Positions 23,651-33,478 of a stretch of DNA of 41,925 nt are shown here, piece after piece (the first letter of the stretch is position 1; the number at the start of each line of letters is the position of its first letter). The translations under genes were made by a program, and so were the position numbers. The DNA is taken from the NCBI GenBank assembly GCA_902568975.1, contig CACFSO010000008.1:1-41925 (forward strand), written 5' to 3'. This stretch comes from an uncultured Pelagibacteraceae bacterium. GTDB taxonomy: Bacteria; Pseudomonadota; Alphaproteobacteria; Pelagibacterales; Pelagibacteraceae. The notes below the pieces were generated by a model. That model saw only the letters and a list, made by a program, of their open reading frames with translations. It searched no databases and had not been told where the DNA came from.

Positions 23651-24950
23651 ATTTCATTGGTTTTCCAGAAGGATCGCCTAAGATCTTACCATCCTTCATT
23701 TTTATTTCACCATTAATAATTGTTGCTACTGGAGTTCCTTTAAATTTATAGCCATTAAACGGTGACCACTTACATTTACTCTCAATATTTTCATTTTTAA
23801 TTTCAATTTCTTTATTCATATCAATGACTGTAAAATCAGCATCATAACCTTTCTTTATAAATCCTTTGTTTTTAATTCCAAAAATTTTTACTGGATTTTC
23901 ACAAATAAATTTAACTAACTGATCCAATTTTAATCTGCCTTCATTAATATGATTTAACATAACTGGTAAAAGAGTTTGTACTCCTGGCATACCGGAAGGT
24001 GAATTTGGATATTCCTTTTCTTTATTTTCTTTTAAATGAGGAGCGTGATCTGATCCTATCGTATCATTATAATTGTTTCTTATTGCATACCATAAACGAT
24101 CATAGTGTGGCTTACCTCTTATAGGTGGATTCATTTGTGCATAAGTTCCTAAATTTTGATAACAATCAGGTGAAATTAAAGTTAAATGCTGAGGGGTTAT
24201 TTCAAATGTAATCAAACCTTTGTTTTGAGATAAAAAATCTACCTCCTCTTTTGTTGTTACATGAAGAATATGAGCTTTTTTTTTTAATCTTTTTGCAATC
24301 TTTACAATTTTTCTTGTAGAAGATAATGCGCACTCTTCGTTTCTCCACAATTGATGGGTTAGAACATTTCCTTTTTCTGCAAGTTTTTTTCTTTGATTTA
24401 AGATATCTTCATCTTCAGAATGAACAGATACGATTTTAGAAGTATTTAAAAAAACTTTTTCTATATCTTCTTCTTTATGAACTAACAAATCTCCAGTAGA
24501 GGATCCAGCGAACAACTTAACTCCACAACATCCTTCCAAACTATTAAGATCTGATAGTTCTGATTGATTTTTTGGAGTAGCTCCAAAATAAAAAGCATAG
24601 TTACAAAACATTCTTTTTTTAGCTAAACTCAATTTATTTTGAAATTCTTTCTTATTTGATGTGGGTGGATTTGTATTTGGCATTTCAAATACCCCAGTGA
24701 TTCCACCAATGATTGCTGCTCGACTACCAGAATTTAAATCTTCTGCTTCAGTTGATCCTGGCTCTCTGAAATGAACTTGAGTATCTATACATCCTGGTAA
24801 GACAATAAGTGTCTTTGCGTTAAAAATATTTTTAGATTCACTTTCAATTTTACCTATCTCTACTATTTGACCATCTTTTATACCAATATCTTGGATTTGC
24901 AGATTACTGTCGATATAACAAGTTCCGTTTTTAATTATAAGGTCTAACAT
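23643..24950 (-). CDS. pyrC: Dihydroorotase-like amidohydrolase with a QxH metal motif
   Basis: Cyclises carbamoyl aspartate in pyrimidine synthesis. The 435-residue protein has the dihydroorotase frame: DTQVHFREPG at 56-65, the K145 region GVKLFAGSS (carboxylated Lys), H177 (VSVHSED), H230 (ILHVTT) and D301 in IGSDHAPH. The first metal-ligand His of the normal HxH is Gln58 here; only H60 remains. I believe some alphaproteobacterial homologues share this, so it is probably active, but a diverged amidohydrolase cannot be excluded. It diverges from ygfZ over 43 bases. No pyrB is nearby. Confidence 0.82.
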   Translation of the reverse strand: MLDLIIKNGTCYIDSNLQIQDIGIKDGQIVEIGKIESESKNIFNAKTLIVLPGCIDTQVHFREPGSTEAEDLNSGSRAAIIGGITGVFEMPNTNPPTSNKKEFQNKLSLAKKRMFCNYAFYFGATPKNQSELSDLNSLEGCCGVKLFAGSSTGDLLVHKEEDIEKVFLNTSKIVSVHSEDEDILNQRKKLAEKGNVLTHQLWRNEECALSSTRKIVKIAKRLKKKAHILHVTTKEEVDFLSQNKGLITFEITPQHLTLISPDCYQNLGTYAQMNPPIRGKPHYDRLWYAIRNNYNDTIGSDHAPHLKENKEKEYPNSPSGMPGVQTLLPVMLNHINEGRLKLDQLVKFICENPVKIFGIKNKGFIKKGYDADFTVIDMNKEIEIKNENIESKCKWSPFNGYKFKGTPVATIINGEIKMKDGKILGDPSGKPMKFN

Positions 24951-24993
24951 TTAATAGAAAAGTGATTATATTATAAACTAGTATCAATAAATT

Positions 24994-25878
24994 ATGAATA
25001 AAAATAGTGTATTTATTCTTGAGGATAGAGGTATTCTTTTTGTTTCTGGAGAAGATGCAAAAGAATTTTTGCAAAATATAGTAACAAATGATTTAAATAA
25101 AGTAACCAATGATCAAAGCTGTTTTGCTTCTCTTCTTAGTCCACAAGGTAAATATTTATTTGATTTTATTATAGTTAAATATAAACATGGCTATTTTTTA
25201 GATTGTGAAAAAAAACAAATTGACAAATTATATAATCAATTAAAAATTTATAAATTAAGATCTAAAGTTGAAATTTTAAACTTAAGTAATGAGTTTGTAG
25301 TTGCTGTAATCAGTAAAGAAAAATTTTTATCTTTGAAAAATTCAAAAGAAATTGAAGGTTTTACATTAAAATATGAAGAAGACCAGATTGTGTTGGATCC
25401 TAGATTTAAAGAATTAGGAGGAAGATTAATTATTAATTTAGAAAAACTTTATATTTCTCTAAAAAAAATGGAATTAAGAATTGTTAGCAATGAACAATAT
25501 TATAACCTAAGTTATAAACTTGGAGTTCCTCAAATAGATACTGAAAAACTTCAAAATAAAATTTTTGGTATTGAGTGTAATTTTGAAGAATTAAATGCTT
25601 TAGATTTCAAAAAAGGGTGCTACGTAGGACAAGAGAATACCGCAAGAATTAAACTTAAAAAAAAATTATCAAAGAAATTATTACCAATAGAGTTAGTCCA
25701 AGGGAGAATCCAAGAAGATGATATTATTTTTACAGAGGATAAAGAATTGGGTAAAATTTTAATTAATAATAAATTCCCTTTTGCTGTAATAAAATTTAAT
25801 GAAAATTTTGAATATCACAAAGAATATAAATGCGGTTCAGCAAAAATTAAGGTTATTCGTCCAAAATGGCTTTTATAG
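24994..25878 (+). CDS. ygfZ: YgfZ/GcvT-like folate-binding Fe-S cluster repair protein
   Basis: A tetrahydrofolate-binding protein that supports repair or assembly of some Fe-S enzymes. The 294-residue protein has the signature KKGCYVGQE at about 206-214, with the essential Cys, and the N-terminal LLSPQGKYLFDFII. Both are typical of YgfZ rather than GcvT. It appears monocistronic, in front of tRNA-Leu on the opposite strand; its stop is only eight bases from the tRNA 3' end. Confidence 0.92.
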   Translation: MNKNSVFILEDRGILFVSGEDAKEFLQNIVTNDLNKVTNDQSCFASLLSPQGKYLFDFIIVKYKHGYFLDCEKKQIDKLYNQLKIYKLRSKVEILNLSNEFVVAVISKEKFLSLKNSKEIEGFTLKYEEDQIVLDPRFKELGGRLIINLEKLYISLKKMELRIVSNEQYYNLSYKLGVPQIDTEKLQNKIFGIECNFEELNALDFKKGCYVGQENTARIKLKKKLSKKLLPIELVQGRIQEDDIIFTEDKELGKILINNKFPFAVIKFNENFEYHKEYKCGSAKIKVIRPKWLL

Positions 25879-25886
25879 TTTCATAT

Positions 25887-25973
25887 TGGTGCGGCCAGAG
25901 AGACTCGAACTCTCATGGGGCAATACCCACTTGGCCCTCAACCAAGCCTGTCTACCAATTTCAGCATGGCCGC
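25887..25973 (-). tRNA. tRNA-Leu, anticodon GAG
   Basis: An 87-nt class II tRNA read on the minus strand. It starts GCGGCCA and ends TGGCCGC (seven-base acceptor stem), then A73 and an encoded CCA. The anticodon arm is CTTGG / CCAAG around loop TTGAGGG, giving GAG, which reads CUU/CUC. A long variable arm and a GTTCGAGT T-loop complete the cloverleaf. A long reading frame across it on the plus strand is not a gene. Confidence 0.96.
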
Positions 25974-25987
25974 ATAGTATGTGCGTC

Positions 25988-26016
25988 AGAATAATTGAAT
26001 GACAATTTCTTTTCAA
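25988..26016 (-). promoter_or_regulatory. tRNA-Leu promoter
   Basis: On the minus strand, TTGAAA (complement of 26011-26016) and TATTCT (complement of 25988-25993) are 17 bases apart, ending 15 bases before the tRNA. The placement and spacing make a good sigma70 site. Confidence 0.6.
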
Positions 26017-26033
26017 GTTGATACATTATTTTT

Positions 26034-27023
26034 ATGACAGGTCAAAATTTAAAAAATGATTCACTAGATGATATTTACAAAAAGATCTCCTCTGTTATGC
26101 CAGAAATTGAGTGGAAAGTTCATGCTCCATTAATAGAAAAAATTAATATATTAAAAAAAGAAAAAAATGCAGTAATACTTGCTCACAATTATCAAACACC
26201 AGAAATCTATCATGGGATAGCAGATATTTCTGCAGACTCTCTTGCTTTAGCGGTAGAGGCTTCAAAAACATCCGCAAATATAATCGTTTTGTGTGGAGTG
26301 CATTTTATGGCTGAAACTGCAAAATTGATGAATCCCCAGAAAAAAGTTTTATTACCTGATATGCAAGCTGGTTGTTCATTAGCATCATCAATCACTGGAG
26401 AAGATGTTAGAATGCTTAAAGAAAAATATCCAGGAGTCCCAGTAGTTTCATATGTTAATACATCTGCAGAAGTTAAAGCTGAAACTGATGTATGCTGCAC
26501 ATCTGCAAATGCTGTAAAAGTAGTTGAGTCACTGGGAGTAGATAAAGTAATTTTTCTTCCTGACCATTATTTAGCTAACTATGTACAAAAGAATACAAAA
26601 GTTAAAATTATTTCATGGCAAGGAACTTGTATTGTTCATGAAAAATTTACTGCAAAAGAAGTTGATGACATAAGAAAACAAAATCCTGAAATTAAAATTA
26701 TTGCTCACCCAGAATGTCCGCCTGATGTTATAAGTGCATCAGATTTTGCTGGATCTACATCTGGAATGGTTAAATATGTAAAAGAAAATCAACCTAAAAA
26801 AGTTTTATTAGTAACTGAGTGTACAATGAGTGATAATGTTCAGGTTGAAAATCCAAATGTACAATTTATAAAGCCATGTAATCTTTGTCCATATATGAAA
26901 AAAATCACCTTAGGAAAAATTTTTGATTGCTTAAGAAATGAAACTAATGAAATTAAAATCAGCCACAATATAGCTACAATGGCTAGGAAATCAGTACAAA
27001 GAATGGTCGAGATTGGCAGATAA
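26034..27023 (+). CDS. nadA: Quinolinate synthase A
   Basis: Fe-S enzyme that condenses iminoaspartate with dihydroxyacetone phosphate to quinolinate, for NAD. The 329-residue protein contains the family segments AVILAHNYQTPEIY, LCGVHFMAETAKLM, LLPDMQAGCSLA, NTSAEVKAETDVCCTSANA and CNLCPYMKKITL. The cysteines in these segments include the three cluster ligands of the family. It is followed by nadC five bases later. The usual partner nadB is absent from this locus. Confidence 0.98.
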   Translation: MTGQNLKNDSLDDIYKKISSVMPEIEWKVHAPLIEKINILKKEKNAVILAHNYQTPEIYHGIADISADSLALAVEASKTSANIIVLCGVHFMAETAKLMNPQKKVLLPDMQAGCSLASSITGEDVRMLKEKYPGVPVVSYVNTSAEVKAETDVCCTSANAVKVVESLGVDKVIFLPDHYLANYVQKNTKVKIISWQGTCIVHEKFTAKEVDDIRKQNPEIKIIAHPECPPDVISASDFAGSTSGMVKYVKENQPKKVLLVTECTMSDNVQVENPNVQFIKPCNLCPYMKKITLGKIFDCLRNETNEIKISHNIATMARKSVQRMVEIGR

Positions 27024-27028
27024 TATTT

Positions 27029-27862
27029 GTGTCAAAAATAGTCCTAAGTAAAAATTTTATAAAAAATACCTGCAGATTATCTTTGAATGAAGATCTTTAT
27101 CCCTTAGGTGATATAACATCAGATCTTATTAGAAAAAATATAAAAAAAAAAGTCAAATTAATTGCTAGTGAAAAAGGAATAATAGGTGGTACAAAATTTG
27201 CTGATCAAACTTTTAAGTTAATAGATAAAAAAATTAAATTTAAATTAAAAAAAAAAGAAGGCTCTAAAGTTAAAAAAGGAGATGTTATAGCTTTCATAGA
27301 AGGAAATATTAAAAATATACTTGTAGGTGAAAGAGTTGCTTTAAACTTTCTCTCTCACATTTCTGGTATAGCAACAATTACTAATCAATTTGTAAAAAAA
27401 GTGGGAAAAAAGTGCAAAATCTGCTGCACAAGAAAAACAATACCAAACTTAAGAGTGATACAGAAGTACGCTGTTAAATTAGGTGGTGGAACTAACCATA
27501 GATTTAATTTAAGCGATGAATATTTAATAAAAGATAATCATTTAGCAGGAGCTGATATTAAAACTTTATTGAATTTAGCTGTTATGAAAAAAAAAAGAAA
27601 AATAATTACAGTAGAAGTAGATAATATTTATCAGTTAAAAAAAATTATTGGTATGAAATTTAATAGAGTTTTATTCGACAATATGAGTCCTAAAAATATT
27701 AAAAAAGGAGTCAAACTGGTTAAAAATCTTTATCAAACAGAAGCCTCGGGTGGTATTACTTTAAAAAATGTAAAAAAAATCGCTTCTACTGGAGTAAAAA
27801 GAATATCTGTGGGTCAAATCACTCATAGCTCACGCTCACTGAATATTAAATTAGAAATTTAA
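27029..27862 (+). CDS. nadC: Nicotinate-nucleotide pyrophosphorylase (quinolinate phosphoribosyltransferase)
   Basis: Converts quinolinate and PRPP to nicotinate mononucleotide, the step after nadA. The 277-residue protein starts at GTG 27029. It has ITSDLIRKN, GERVALNFLSHISGIAT, CCTRKTIPNLRVIQKYAV and the C-terminal EASGGITLKNVKKIASTG, all family motifs with PRPP- and substrate-binding Arg, Lys and Glu residues. Its sequence is very Lys/Ile-rich, as expected for this AT-rich genome. It converges on ppdK with one base between the stop codons. Confidence 0.97.
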   Translation: MSKIVLSKNFIKNTCRLSLNEDLYPLGDITSDLIRKNIKKKVKLIASEKGIIGGTKFADQTFKLIDKKIKFKLKKKEGSKVKKGDVIAFIEGNIKNILVGERVALNFLSHISGIATITNQFVKKVGKKCKICCTRKTIPNLRVIQKYAVKLGGGTNHRFNLSDEYLIKDNHLAGADIKTLLNLAVMKKKRKIITVEVDNIYQLKKIIGMKFNRVLFDNMSPKNIKKGVKLVKNLYQTEASGGITLKNVKKIASTGVKRISVGQITHSSRSLNIKLEI

Positions 27863-27863
27863 T

Positions 27864-30524
27864 TTAAATTTTTTTTAATTCTGCTTGTGCTGCAGCTAGT
27901 CTTGCTATAGGAACTCTGTAAGGTGAGCAAGAAACATAATCTAAACCAATTTTTGCACAAAAACTTATACTTTTAGGATCACCTCCGTGTTCTCCACAAA
28001 TCCCTAGTTTAATTTTTCTATTTTGTTTTTTTCCTTTTGTTGCTGCTATTTTAATTAAGTCACCAACACCATCGTCTATAGATATAAAAGGATCTATATC
28101 AAAAATTTTATTCTCGATATAATCATTTAAAAATTTTCCACTATCATCCCTGCTAATTCCAAAAGTGGTTTGTGTTAAATCGTTAGTTCCAAAACTAAAG
28201 AACTCAGCATGCTTTGCAATATCTTTTGCTTTTATTGCTGCTCTAGGAAGTTCGATCATTGTACCAACTAAAAAATCGATTTTTATATTATTTTCATCTT
28301 GGACTTTTTTTGCAACTTTAATAACTAAATCTTTCATTATTTTTATTTCTAGTTCTGTAGATACTAAAGGAATCATTATTTCAGGCAAAATAGATTTATA
28401 TTTTTTCCTTTTACATTCAGCTAATGCTTCAAAAATTGCTCGGCACTGCATCTCATAAATTTCTGGAAAAGAAATTCCTAATCTACAACCTCTATGGCCA
28501 AGCATTGGATTATGTTCATGAAGTTCTCCAATCCTTCCTTGAACTTCTTTAAAAGATAAGCTTAGAGACTTTGCAACGTCTAATATTTCATGTTCATTCT
28601 TGGGTAAAAACTCGTGCAAAGGAGGATCTAGCAATCTTACAGTTACAGGCAAACCACTCATTATTTTAAATATTTGAATAAAATCATTTTTTTGATTTGG
28701 CAAAAGTTTAGCTAAGGCTTTCCTTCTATCCTCCTTCGATCTCGATAAAATCATTTCCCGAACAGATAAGATTCTTTCTTCATCAAAAAACATATGTTCT
28801 GTTCTACATAATCCAATTCCTTCTGCGCCAAATTCCCTTCCTGTTTTGCTATCGTTAGGTGTTTCTGAATTTGTTCTAATTCTTAACTTTCTAAAATTAT
28901 CAGCCCAAATCATTATTTTAGAAAAATCACCTGATATTTCTGGTTTAACTGTTTTTACTTTGCCTAAAATTATTCTTCCCGTTGAACCATCTATTGTAAT
29001 TATATCCCCTTCTTTTATTTCAAGACCTTTGGTTTTAAAAATTTTTTTTTCATAATCAATTTCAATCTCACTAGATCCAGAAACGCATGGTCTTCCCATT
29101 CCTCTAGCTACTACTGCTGCATGACTAGTCATTCCTCCTCTTGATGTTAAAATTCCTTTTGCGGCATGCATTCCATTTATATCTTCGGGTGATGTTTCAA
29201 TTCTAACTAAAATAGTATCTTGCATCATTTCATTCAATCTTTCAGCTTCATCAGAAGAAAAAACAACCTTACCACTAACAGCACCTGGTGATGCAGGCAA
29301 ACCTTTTGCGATTGATTGAATCTCACTTTTTTCATCTAAAGTAGGATGTAGCAATGTATCCAATGAATGAGGATTAATTCTTAATATAGCTTCTTTTTTT
29401 GAAATTAATTTTTCTTTAACCATATCAACTGCAATTTTAACAGCTGATTTTGCGGTTCTTTTTCCACTTCGCGTTTGCAGAATCCAAAGTTTATTATTTT
29501 CTACTGTAAACTCAACATCTTGCATATCTTTATAATGCCTTTCTAAAATCTCTAAAATTTTATTTAATTGCTTATAAACTTTTGGCATAGTTTCTTGCAT
29601 AGAACTTCCTTTTAAAGCTAAATCTTTACTAGCTTTTTTAGTTATATATTGGGGTGTTCTTGTTCCAGCAACAACATCTTCTCCTTGTGCATTTATTAAA
29701 TATTCTCCATAAATTTCTTTTATTCCATTGGATGGATTTCTTGTAAAAACTACTCCAGTAGCACTATTTTGACCCATGTTTCCAAAGACCATTGATTGAA
29801 CATTAACTGCAGTTCCCCAAGAGTCAGAGATTTGATTAAGTTTTCTATAAACTTTAGCTCTTTTGCTTTGCCAAGATAAAAACACAGCTTTTATTGCATC
29901 GGTTAATTGTAGTTTTACATCTTGGGGAAAATCTTTATTTGTTTTTTCTTTTACAATTTTCTTAAAATCTTTTATTAAACCATCCCAATCATCTTCATTT
30001 AGCTCGGTATCTAACAAAACACCTTTGGTTAACTTATAATTTTCAATAAGTTCTTCAAAATGATAATTTTCTACTCCCATAACCACTGAAGAATACATTT
30101 GAATAAATCTCCTATAAGTATCTTTTGCAAATCTATTATTTGATGTCTTGTTTGATAATGCTAAAACAGTTTTATCATTTAGGCCTAAGTTTAAAATTGT
30201 ATCCATCATGCCTGGCATTGATACTCTAGACCCCGAACGTATTGATACTAGAAGAGGATTTGTTAAATCTCCAAATTTTTTACCTGTATTTTTTTCAATA
30301 TTTTTCATCTCTTTATTTATTTCTTTGATTATTTTTGTACCTAATTTTTTATTATTTTTATAAAATAAATCACATACTTCTGTTGAAATGGTAAATCCAG
30401 GAGGAATGGGAAGACCTAATTTTCTCATCTCTGATAGATTTGCGCCTTTTCCACCTAAAATATTTTTAGGAAATTTAAATTTTTTTATATTGTTCGATTT
30501 AAAATTAAATAATATTTTTTTCAC
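27864..30524 (-). CDS. ppdK: Pyruvate, phosphate dikinase
   Basis: Interconverts pyruvate + ATP + Pi and phosphoenolpyruvate + AMP + PPi; it can run in either direction in central metabolism. The full-length 886 residues include an N-terminal nucleotide domain (GGKGANLSEM), the swivelling phospho-His domain GGMTSHAAVVARGMGRPCVSG (read in parts; H468, with the regulatory Thr two residues before), and a C-terminal TIM barrel with ICGEHGGDP and its catalytic Cys. The start is GTG 30524, overlapping the glyS stop as GTGA, so it is coupled to glyS. Confidence 0.98.
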   Translation of the reverse strand: MKKILFNFKSNNIKKFKFPKNILGGKGANLSEMRKLGLPIPPGFTISTEVCDLFYKNNKKLGTKIIKEINKEMKNIEKNTGKKFGDLTNPLLVSIRSGSRVSMPGMMDTILNLGLNDKTVLALSNKTSNNRFAKDTYRRFIQMYSSVVMGVENYHFEELIENYKLTKGVLLDTELNEDDWDGLIKDFKKIVKEKTNKDFPQDVKLQLTDAIKAVFLSWQSKRAKVYRKLNQISDSWGTAVNVQSMVFGNMGQNSATGVVFTRNPSNGIKEIYGEYLINAQGEDVVAGTRTPQYITKKASKDLALKGSSMQETMPKVYKQLNKILEILERHYKDMQDVEFTVENNKLWILQTRSGKRTAKSAVKIAVDMVKEKLISKKEAILRINPHSLDTLLHPTLDEKSEIQSIAKGLPASPGAVSGKVVFSSDEAERLNEMMQDTILVRIETSPEDINGMHAAKGILTSRGGMTSHAAVVARGMGRPCVSGSSEIEIDYEKKIFKTKGLEIKEGDIITIDGSTGRIILGKVKTVKPEISGDFSKIMIWADNFRKLRIRTNSETPNDSKTGREFGAEGIGLCRTEHMFFDEERILSVREMILSRSKEDRRKALAKLLPNQKNDFIQIFKIMSGLPVTVRLLDPPLHEFLPKNEHEILDVAKSLSLSFKEVQGRIGELHEHNPMLGHRGCRLGISFPEIYEMQCRAIFEALAECKRKKYKSILPEIMIPLVSTELEIKIMKDLVIKVAKKVQDENNIKIDFLVGTMIELPRAAIKAKDIAKHAEFFSFGTNDLTQTTFGISRDDSGKFLNDYIENKIFDIDPFISIDDGVGDLIKIAATKGKKQNRKIKLGICGEHGGDPKSISFCAKIGLDYVSCSPYRVPIARLAAAQAELKKI

Positions 30525-32593
30525 ACTACGTTTTCCACCTTAGAAAAATTAAAATAATTATCGAAGGTTTTACACAACATTTTTAAAAGTTCTAGTCTAT
30601 TTTTTTTTAACGAAGCATCTTTATCATTAACTATTACATTGTCAAAAAATTCACTCACTTCTTTTTTAATTGAAGCTAAATTTTTAAGAACTTGTTCATA
30701 ATCTTCATTTCTGCCAATGTTAGTTAAATATTTTCTAATTTCATGTATTTTTTTATATAGATTTTTTTCAAATTCATTTTTAAATAGTCCAGGATCTGCG
30801 GATCCTATTATTTCTATCTCTTGATTTGCAGTTTCGTCCGATAATATATTTGAAGCTCTTTTATAACTGAAAATTACATCATTTCCAATTTCTTTGGAAA
30901 TAAGCCTATTAAAAGTAAAAGCTTTCTTGTAAATTTTTAATAAATTATCAATACCATAAGAAGATATTGCGCTTTCAATAATATCAATTCTAATTTTTTT
31001 TTCTTTCATAAAATTCTTTAGCCGATCAATTAAAAATTCTGCTAATTCTTTTTGAATAACTTTAATATCAAAATTTAAATTTTGATCGTTGTACAGCATG
31101 CATGAATAATTAATTAAATCTCTTATTTTAAATTCTTTATTATTTTCTATAATCATCCTAATTAATCCATTCCCATATCTTCTTAGGGCGTAAGGATCTT
31201 TAGAACTAGTTGGTTTTAAATCTAAACCAAAAAAACCAACTAAAGAATCTAGTTTATCACTTAAAGATAAAGCAAAACTATAAGGTTTTTTTGGAACTTT
31301 GCTTTCTGGACCTGTGGGAAGATAGTGTTCACTTACCGCTAAACATACCTCTTTCTCAAAACCTTGGGATTCTGCAAAATATCCTCCTAGGACACCTTGT
31401 AATTCTGGAAATTCACCAACTAAATCTGATAATAAATCCACTTTGCAAATTGAAGATGCTATTTCTATTTTTTCTTTACTTATAAGTAACTCGTCAGAAA
31501 TTAAACCACTTAATTTTCTTATTCTTTGTACTTTTTCAAAATATGTTCCAAGACCTTTAAAATAATTCATACTTTTTAATTTAGACAGCTGTTTCACTAA
31601 ACTTTGAGATTTATTTCTGTTCCAAAAAAATTCTGCATCACTTAATCTTGCCTCTATAACTCTTTCATTTCCAATTTTTACAAAACCCTTGGAATCTTTA
31701 ATATCTGATACAATAAAAAAATTGTTTGTTAAATTATCGTTTTTATCAAAAGTTGGAAAATATTTTTGATGTTGTTGCATTGATATTATTAATATTTCTT
31801 TTGGTATATCTAAAAATTTCTTATCAAATTTACAAAATATAACTTTAGGTTTTTCAACCAAATCTGTTACCTCTGATAATAATCTTGAATTAATATTTAA
31901 TTTAAGGTTTTTTTTATAAGAATTTTTAATTAACTCTTTTTCAATAAAATTTTTTCTCACTATCTCGTCTATAATAATTCCTCTTTTTTTAAAATATGAG
32001 TAATAGGATTTAAAATTTTTAAATGCTTTTTTTCTTTCTTCAAATTCTTTGTCTATAAATGTTGCATTAGTAGAATTTAGATGATGAAAATTAAAATTAA
32101 GTGGTTTTCCATTAAAAATTGCCAATATTGATTTTAATGGTCTGCCCCAATATAACTCAAATTCACCCCATTTCATTGATTTTTTCCATGAAATTTTACT
32201 TAGTAACAAAGGTATATTTTTGTTTAACAAATCTTTAGTTTGTATTTTTTTTTGCGGTTTTTTATAAAAATAAAATTCACCTTTTTCTATTTTTTTTTTA
32301 TAGATTTTTTTTTTTTCTATTTGATTAGATTTTACAAATCCTTCTAAAGCTCTTTCATCTGAAAAAACGTTGGGTCCTCTAATTTCCTCTGATTCTTGGA
32401 TTACTTCTGAATTTAGACTCTGAAAATATAAAATTAATCTATTTGGTGTTGAATAAGATCTTGCCTTTCCTTTAAAAATAATTTTTTTTTCTTCAAAAAA
32501 TTTTTTAAATATTACTATAATTTTTTCCCTTGTTTGTGATTGAAGATTAGCAGGAATTTCCTCACTAAATAGCTCTAAAAAAAATTCAGACAT
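30521..32593 (-). CDS. glyS: Glycyl-tRNA synthetase beta subunit
   Basis: Partner of GlyQ in the heterotetrameric bacterial glycyl-tRNA synthetase, probably handling tRNA binding. The 690-residue protein opens with the family N-terminus FFLELFSEEIPANLQ and has MQQHQKYFPTFDKN, GLGTYFEKVQRIR and KLDSLVGFFGLDLKPTSSKDPYALRR (read in two parts), all typical of the beta subunit. It begins on the base after the glyQ TAA, in the same frame. Codon use is very AT-rich but it looks intact. Confidence 0.97.
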   Translation of the reverse strand: MSEFFLELFSEEIPANLQSQTREKIIVIFKKFFEEKKIIFKGKARSYSTPNRLILYFQSLNSEVIQESEEIRGPNVFSDERALEGFVKSNQIEKKKIYKKKIEKGEFYFYKKPQKKIQTKDLLNKNIPLLLSKISWKKSMKWGEFELYWGRPLKSILAIFNGKPLNFNFHHLNSTNATFIDKEFEERKKAFKNFKSYYSYFKKRGIIIDEIVRKNFIEKELIKNSYKKNLKLNINSRLLSEVTDLVEKPKVIFCKFDKKFLDIPKEILIISMQQHQKYFPTFDKNDNLTNNFFIVSDIKDSKGFVKIGNERVIEARLSDAEFFWNRNKSQSLVKQLSKLKSMNYFKGLGTYFEKVQRIRKLSGLISDELLISKEKIEIASSICKVDLLSDLVGEFPELQGVLGGYFAESQGFEKEVCLAVSEHYLPTGPESKVPKKPYSFALSLSDKLDSLVGFFGLDLKPTSSKDPYALRRYGNGLIRMIIENNKEFKIRDLINYSCMLYNDQNLNFDIKVIQKELAEFLIDRLKNFMKEKKIRIDIIESAISSYGIDNLLKIYKKAFTFNRLISKEIGNDVIFSYKRASNILSDETANQEIEIIGSADPGLFKNEFEKNLYKKIHEIRKYLTNIGRNEDYEQVLKNLASIKKEVSEFFDNVIVNDKDASLKKNRLELLKMLCKTFDNYFNFSKVENVV

Positions 32594-33478
32594 TTAACTT
32601 TGACTTTCTAACCATACCCGTCCAACACCTTTTGTTAAATCCCTTATTCTTGAAATATATTCTGCTCTTTGGGCTACACTTATAGCTCCTCTAGCATCTA
32701 GAATATTAAAAACATGACTTGCCTTTAAACACTGATCATATGCAGGTAATGATAATTTCTTTTCTAATAATAGTTTGGCTTCACCTTCTACCATTTCAAA
32801 AATTTTTAATAAATTATCCGTATTTGCATATTCAAAATTGTAAGCCGAGAATTCTTTTTCAGATTGATGAAAAACTTCTTTGTATAGAACTCCTTCATTA
32901 TTCCATACTAAATCAAAAACATTTTTTTTACCTTGTGTAAACATACATAGTCTTTCAAGACCATATGTAAGTTCTACGGAAATTGGTTTACATTCAATTC
33001 CTGCCATTTGTTGAAAGTAGGTAAATTGTGTAATTTCCATTCCATCACACCAAACTTCCCATCCTAAGCCTGCTGCACCTAAAGTTGGACTTTCCCAATC
33101 ATCTTCGACAAATCTTAAATCATGATCTTGGTGTTTTATGCCAATTGAAGATAGGCTGTTTAAATATAATTTCTTTATATTTTTTGGAGATGGTTTTATT
33201 AAAACTTGAAATTGATAGTAGTGTTGTAATCTATTTGGATTATCTCCATATCTACCGTCCGTTGGTCTTCTCGAGGGTTGCACATACGCAGCTTTCCAAG
33301 GTCTTGCACCTAAAGATCTAAGAGTTGTAGCGGGATGAAAGGTTCCCGCTCCCACTTCCATGTCATATGGTTGAACTATAATGCATCCTTGTTTGCTCCA
33401 ATATTTTTGTAAATTAAATATGGTATCCTGAAAAGTTTGAAAAATTTTTTTTTTTACCTTTTTCTTCTTAGAAACCAT
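32594..33478 (-). CDS. glyQ: Glycyl-tRNA synthetase alpha subunit
   Basis: Catalytic subunit that activates glycine. The 294-residue protein has [21 protein letters not shown] and the following [20 protein letters not shown], and [12 protein letters not shown]. These match E. coli GlyQ almost residue for residue. An earlier ATG at 33505 adds nine residues and overlaps sppA by 38 bases; I prefer ATG 33478, which overlaps it by 11 and fits the family length. It is translationally linked to glyS. Confidence 0.96.
   Translation of the reverse strand: MVSKKKKVKKKIFQTFQDTIFNLQKYWSKQGCIIVQPYDMEVGAGTFHPATTLRSLGARPWKAAYVQPSRRPTDGRYGDNPNRLQHYYQFQVLIKPSPKNIKKLYLNSLSSIGIKHQDHDLRFVEDDWESPTLGAAGLGWEVWCDGMEITQFTYFQQMAGIECKPISVELTYGLERLCMFTQGKKNVFDLVWNNEGVLYKEVFHQSEKEFSAYNFEYANTDNLLKIFEMVEGEAKLLLEKKLSLPAYDQCLKASHVFNILDARGAISVAQRAEYISRIRDLTKGVGRVWLESQS

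Noticed and set aside
25799..26002. Open frame across tRNA-Leu on the plus strand
   Set aside because: It overlaps ygfZ and runs through the antisense of a well-formed tRNA; no family resemblance.
30148..30363. Open frames of 60-110 residues antisense to ppdK, alaS, glyS, glyQ, dxs and icd
   Set aside because: All lie opposite long conserved coding genes and have no recognisable motifs; they are shadows.
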